Assembly: GCA_963580455.1 (NCBI GenBank)
Contig: OY756961.1
Coordinates: forward strand, 21,185,001-21,249,000
Length of the DNA: 64,000 nucleotides
Reading direction: 5' to 3'
From: Euonymus europaeus
Taxonomy: Eukaryota > Streptophyta > Magnoliopsida > Celastrales > Celastraceae
Every line of letters begins with the position of its first letter. The first letter of the stretch is position 1. The position numbers were made by a program, and so were the translations under genes. Below, one piece after another: positions 60,632 through 64,000 of the stretch. The notes under the pieces were generated by a model. It saw only the letters and a program-made list of their open reading frames with translations, made no database searches and was not told where the DNA came from.

Positions 60632-61778
60632 TAAAAGATTATTTATTATAATTGGAATGTTACTACGGTCAAGTATAGTCAAAGAACTGTATTAATACAG
60701 TTCGCTTAACCACTGCATTGGATTTGATTGTTAAAAAATTATCAAATCTTAACTACTGAATTAATAAATTTATTAAAATTTATTTTTAAATTAATAAATC
60801 ATATTTTTTATTTTAAAAAATAAAACACCAATAAAATTGTTATAATACCCTTATATCTCCCCTTGTAACTTAGTTACAGTTAACCGCGTCTTTCTTCATC
60901 ATTCCTAACTCTCTCCCTCTTCCTCACCTTCGCTAATACTCTTTCTGGCTATTTTCTTGTTCTTTTTTTTTTGTTCTCAAACTTCATTCCCAGCGTCTGT
61001 GTTGTCAACTTGAAGCAACTTCGTGCCTCTCCCCACTTCTAGAGATAGAATTTCAGAGGAAAAATTTCCAGCTCTTGCTCGTAATAGATGACGAACGGAA
61101 ATATGATTTCAAAAACTTTCAATCTATAGAAAGCATGTGATTTACAAAAGACTGTTTCCTTTGATTTGCTTTGCTCTTGGATCAAATTATCACTTCAAAA
61201 TCCTAACAATTATCATATTTACTCTTATCTTTTTGCAAAAATTTAATTGTTCAAATTAAACAATAAATCTGTTAAGTTTTCATTAATAATAGTTAAATTT
61301 TTATATTCATTTTTGTTATTTTATCTTTATAATAAAATTTCTAAAAAAATAAAATAAAATCATTTGTAGATATGGACTCCACATGTCACTCAATAGAATT
61401 GACGGCGTGCGGTGTTTTATCCGGATTGAGTAAAACCGATGAAGACTCATAAGACATAAATGTTAAGAGTAACTGGAAAATTGTATTCTCTATGACGAAC
61501 TCTTAAAAGTTTCGTCTTTTCTAAACTTTCATGAGAGTTGCTTCATTCTAGATCTACGTAGTTTGTGCTCCGAAGTCGTCGAATCTAGTATAATAATAGA
61601 TTTTGCTAATCCATCAGGAAAGGTAAGTTGATCGTTTTCGTCGTTGGGTCACTTGCCAACCAATCTTCATTAACGTTGATCAAGACAGATAATTATCAAT
61701 CACTAATTGCAACCACTAATTAATTACAGTTCCGCCCAGTTTTTATCGTAGCTTCCTCCATTACTCCATAGCTGAACG
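60632..61778. other. Intergenic, nothing recognised
   Basis: AT-rich. Positions 60880-61060 are CT-rich like a leader sequence, but no reading frame follows. Confidence 0.45.
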
Positions 61779-64000
61779 GGTATTTTGTAAAAATAGCACT
61801 TTTGAAAAGTCACTTTGTAAAAATAGCACTTCTTTTCAATTTAATGAAATCTAGCACTTTTTAGACATTTTTGCCCTCATTAATAACTATACACAGACAG
61901 CACAACTGCACAAACCTAAAAGAAAGAAGAAATAAGAAGAAAAAACATACGGAGTTCGTCTTCATTTCATCATTACAGTTAACACAACTCATAAAAAGGC
62001 ATCGCAAGTGAATGCGACATATACATGATTTTCTCTCTGTCTTTTTCTCCAAAACGCGACACCGTTCTTCTTCTCCAAGAGTTACGTAGTTCTCAAAGCT
62101 CTTAAAATTTCATCAAATACGTAGCTTTTCTTTTGATTACACTTCAGTAGTATGTTTTCCACCCTTATTTATCTTATTTAGTATGCGAACAATGATTATG
62201 GGTTGACTATGGTGTTGGCTATGGTGTCTGGGTTTGAAAGTTCGAGTAACTTAATTTTTTTGTTCGAGTAACTCAAATTTTTTTGTTCGAGTAACTTAAT
62301 TTTTGTGTTCGAGTAATTAAAATTTTTTGGTCGAGTAACTCAAAATTTTTTGTCCGAGTAACTTAATTTTTGTGTTCGAGTAATTAAAATTTTTTGTTCG
62401 AGTAACTTAAACTTTTTTGTTCCAGTAACTTTTTTTTTGTTAGAATAACTTAAAAATTTTTGTTCGAGTAACTAAATTTTTTTTGTGCAAGTAAATTTTT
62501 GTGTTAGAGTAACTTAAAATTTTTTGTTCGAATAACTAAAACTTTATTGTTAGAGTAACTTAATTTTTTTGTTTGAGTAACTAAAACTTTATTATTAGAC
62601 TAACTTCATTTTTGTGTTAGAGTAACTGAAATTTTTTTGCTCGAGTAACTTAATTTTTGTGTTCGAGTAACTAATTTTTTTTTGTTCAAGTAACTTAATT
62701 TTTTTTCCTCGTATAGATTAAATTGTTGTTGTAAAACATGATATTATGTGTTTTGGCTGGATGACAGGTCAACATCTTACGATCTTGTCTTGAAGTTCTC
62801 CTATGGGATTAAAAAATTCATTTCAATAAAATCTGCAAGCAAATGAATAAATTAAGTCACTCGAACAATTGAACAAATAATTTTATATGCTCGAACACAA
62901 AAATAAAAGGTACTCGAACAAAAATTATCGTTACTCGAGCACACAACATATTATACTCGAACACAAAGTTTCAATTACTCTAACATATAGTTTCAATTAC
63001 CCTACACACTTAAAATAAAAAGTTCAATTTAGTCCTTAAAACATTAAAATGCAAAATTGGAGACCTAAACGGTCGAATTAGGGTAAAATAGGGTGGGACC
63101 AGGCACTATTGCCTGGTCATGTAGACCACCTCGAAAGGAGTCACCCAGCCAAGTTTCGGGTTGATCAAAGTAAGTTCACAGAAGATACAGTTTTGTAATT
63201 AGGTCCAAAACTCATGTCAACCAACTCCAAAAACACATAATATCATGTCCTACATTAGTAATTTTACCTACTTGAACATAAAATTTCATATACTCGAACA
63301 AAAAATTTAAGTTACTCGAACATGTATTTTCAGTTACTAGAATACAATTTATTCTACTTGAACAACAATTTATTCTACTCGAACACACAATTTATTCTAC
63401 TCGAACATATGATTTTAGTTACTCGAACACACAATTTAATCTACTCGAACAATAATTTACAGATGCTCGACCTAAGATTCTATATACTCAAATGCACGAG
63501 ACCATAACCTCGAAATGCACGAGACCATAACCTCGAAGGGTATTTGAACTACTCAGATACTTTTTCAATAGCCAAACAAAAAAAGTGAAACAAAAATCAG
63601 TGTAGACACTACACACAAAACCCAGATACCACAGTCAACAATGTATCATCGTTTGCATACTAAATAAGAGAAATAGAGGTGCAAAACATGTTACTGAAGT
63701 GCAATCAAAAAAAGAACTACGTACCTGAAGAAGTTTGAGAGCTAAAAAAGTATTGTCGAACAGAAAAAAGTGAAAACGTAACTCTTGAAGAAAAAGAACG
63801 GTGTCGCGTTTTGGAGAAAAAGACAAAGAGAAATGATGCAATGAAGAAGAACCCCGTATATTTTTTTTCTTCTTTCTTTTAGGTTTGTGTAGTTGTGCTG
63901 TCTGTGTATAGTTATTAATGAGGGTAAAAATGTCTAAAAAGTACTAGATTTCATTAGATTGAAAAGAAGTGCTATTTTTACAAAATAATTTAGTAAAAGT
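61779..64000. mobile_element. Large foldback, MULE-like element running off the window
   Basis: The left arm starts GGGTATTTTGTAAAAATAGC (61779) and runs about 320 bp. The right arm (63630-64000) is its reverse complement with modest divergence; both share ACGCGACACCGTTCTT and a CTGTGTATAGTTATTAATG-type stretch. The right tip should lie about 20-30 bp beyond the window. Long inverted repeats with a TTTTGTAAAAATAGC-type end are common in Mutator-like elements. Inside are inward-facing keyword arrays and no transposase, so the element is non-autonomous. Confidence 0.8.
62240..63475. repeat. Inward-facing arrays of GTTCGAGTAACTTAATTTTT
   Basis: About 20 copies of TTCGAGTAACT plus an AT tail lie in forward orientation at 62240-62710. 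More than a dozen copies of the reverse complement (ATTTACTCGAACA-type) lie at 62860-63010 and 63265-63475. The spacing is about 20-25 bp. The centre (63010-63260) is non-repetitive. Confidence 0.9.

Noticed and set aside
62240..63475. Possible CRISPR-like array
   Set aside because: The repeats are short, imperfect, without unique equal-length spacers, and appear in both orientations; the context is a plant transposon.

Overview
This is nuclear DNA from a flowering plant, almost certainly a eudicot. It is AT-rich. The genes carry introns with GT-AG borders (one is GC-AG), and much of the window is layered transposable elements. The recognisable proteins are plant families: a CC-NB-ARC resistance-type protein, a purple acid phosphatase, a DTW-domain tRNA-modification enzyme, ESCRT-II subunit VPS22/SNF8 and an MCTP/FTIP-like C2 protein. 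I do not assign a species.

Layout. 0-28 kb holds no intact host gene. It is a mosaic of an inverted duplication: copy A at about 1-7.15 kb reads as the reverse complement of pieces of copy B at about 11.3-20.7 kb. A decayed PPR gene lies on the minus strand at 9.07-11.25 kb and again on the plus strand at 24.3-27.6 kb (copy C). Because copies can be compared, several insertions have a matching empty or near-empty site: a 345-bp foldback (929-1273), a 640-bp Harbinger-like MITE (14235-14874), a gag-only Copia element with TAATG duplications (14923-18833), a solo LTR inside the PPR pseudogene (9660-10707), a 752-bp MITE (25205-25956) and a CACTA element (26062-27493). A Gypsy-type solo LTR, a Gypsy-type 3' LTR and a Pack-MULE-like element are also present.

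28-37.4 kb is the gene-bearing part: a truncated CC-NB-ARC gene (29063-30244, +), an intact five-exon purple acid phosphatase (31333-35627, +) and a DTW-domain gene (36382-37347, -) followed by a degenerate partial copy of itself. 38.7-45.7 kb is a transposon graveyard with a FAR1/MULE-type transposase fossil, a decayed Ulp1-like protease gene and a convergent MuDR-type transposase fossil among arrays of the word GGTTTAGAAC.

50.1-54.1 kb carries an intact seven-exon VPS22/SNF8 gene (-), with inverted arrays of an about 75-bp repeat on either side. 55.8-58.1 kb is a full-length but broken MCTP/FTIP pseudogene. The window ends in a foldback, MULE-like element (61.78 kb to beyond 64 kb) full of the word GTTCGAGTAACT.

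The host genes look like unlinked housekeeping or defence functions; nothing suggests a shared pathway. The most unusual feature is an architecture seen at three or four loci: inward-facing arrays of a short AT-rich keyword, a different word at each locus, two of them around MULE/Ulp1-type remnants. All family calls come from motif recognition by eye; no database search was run.
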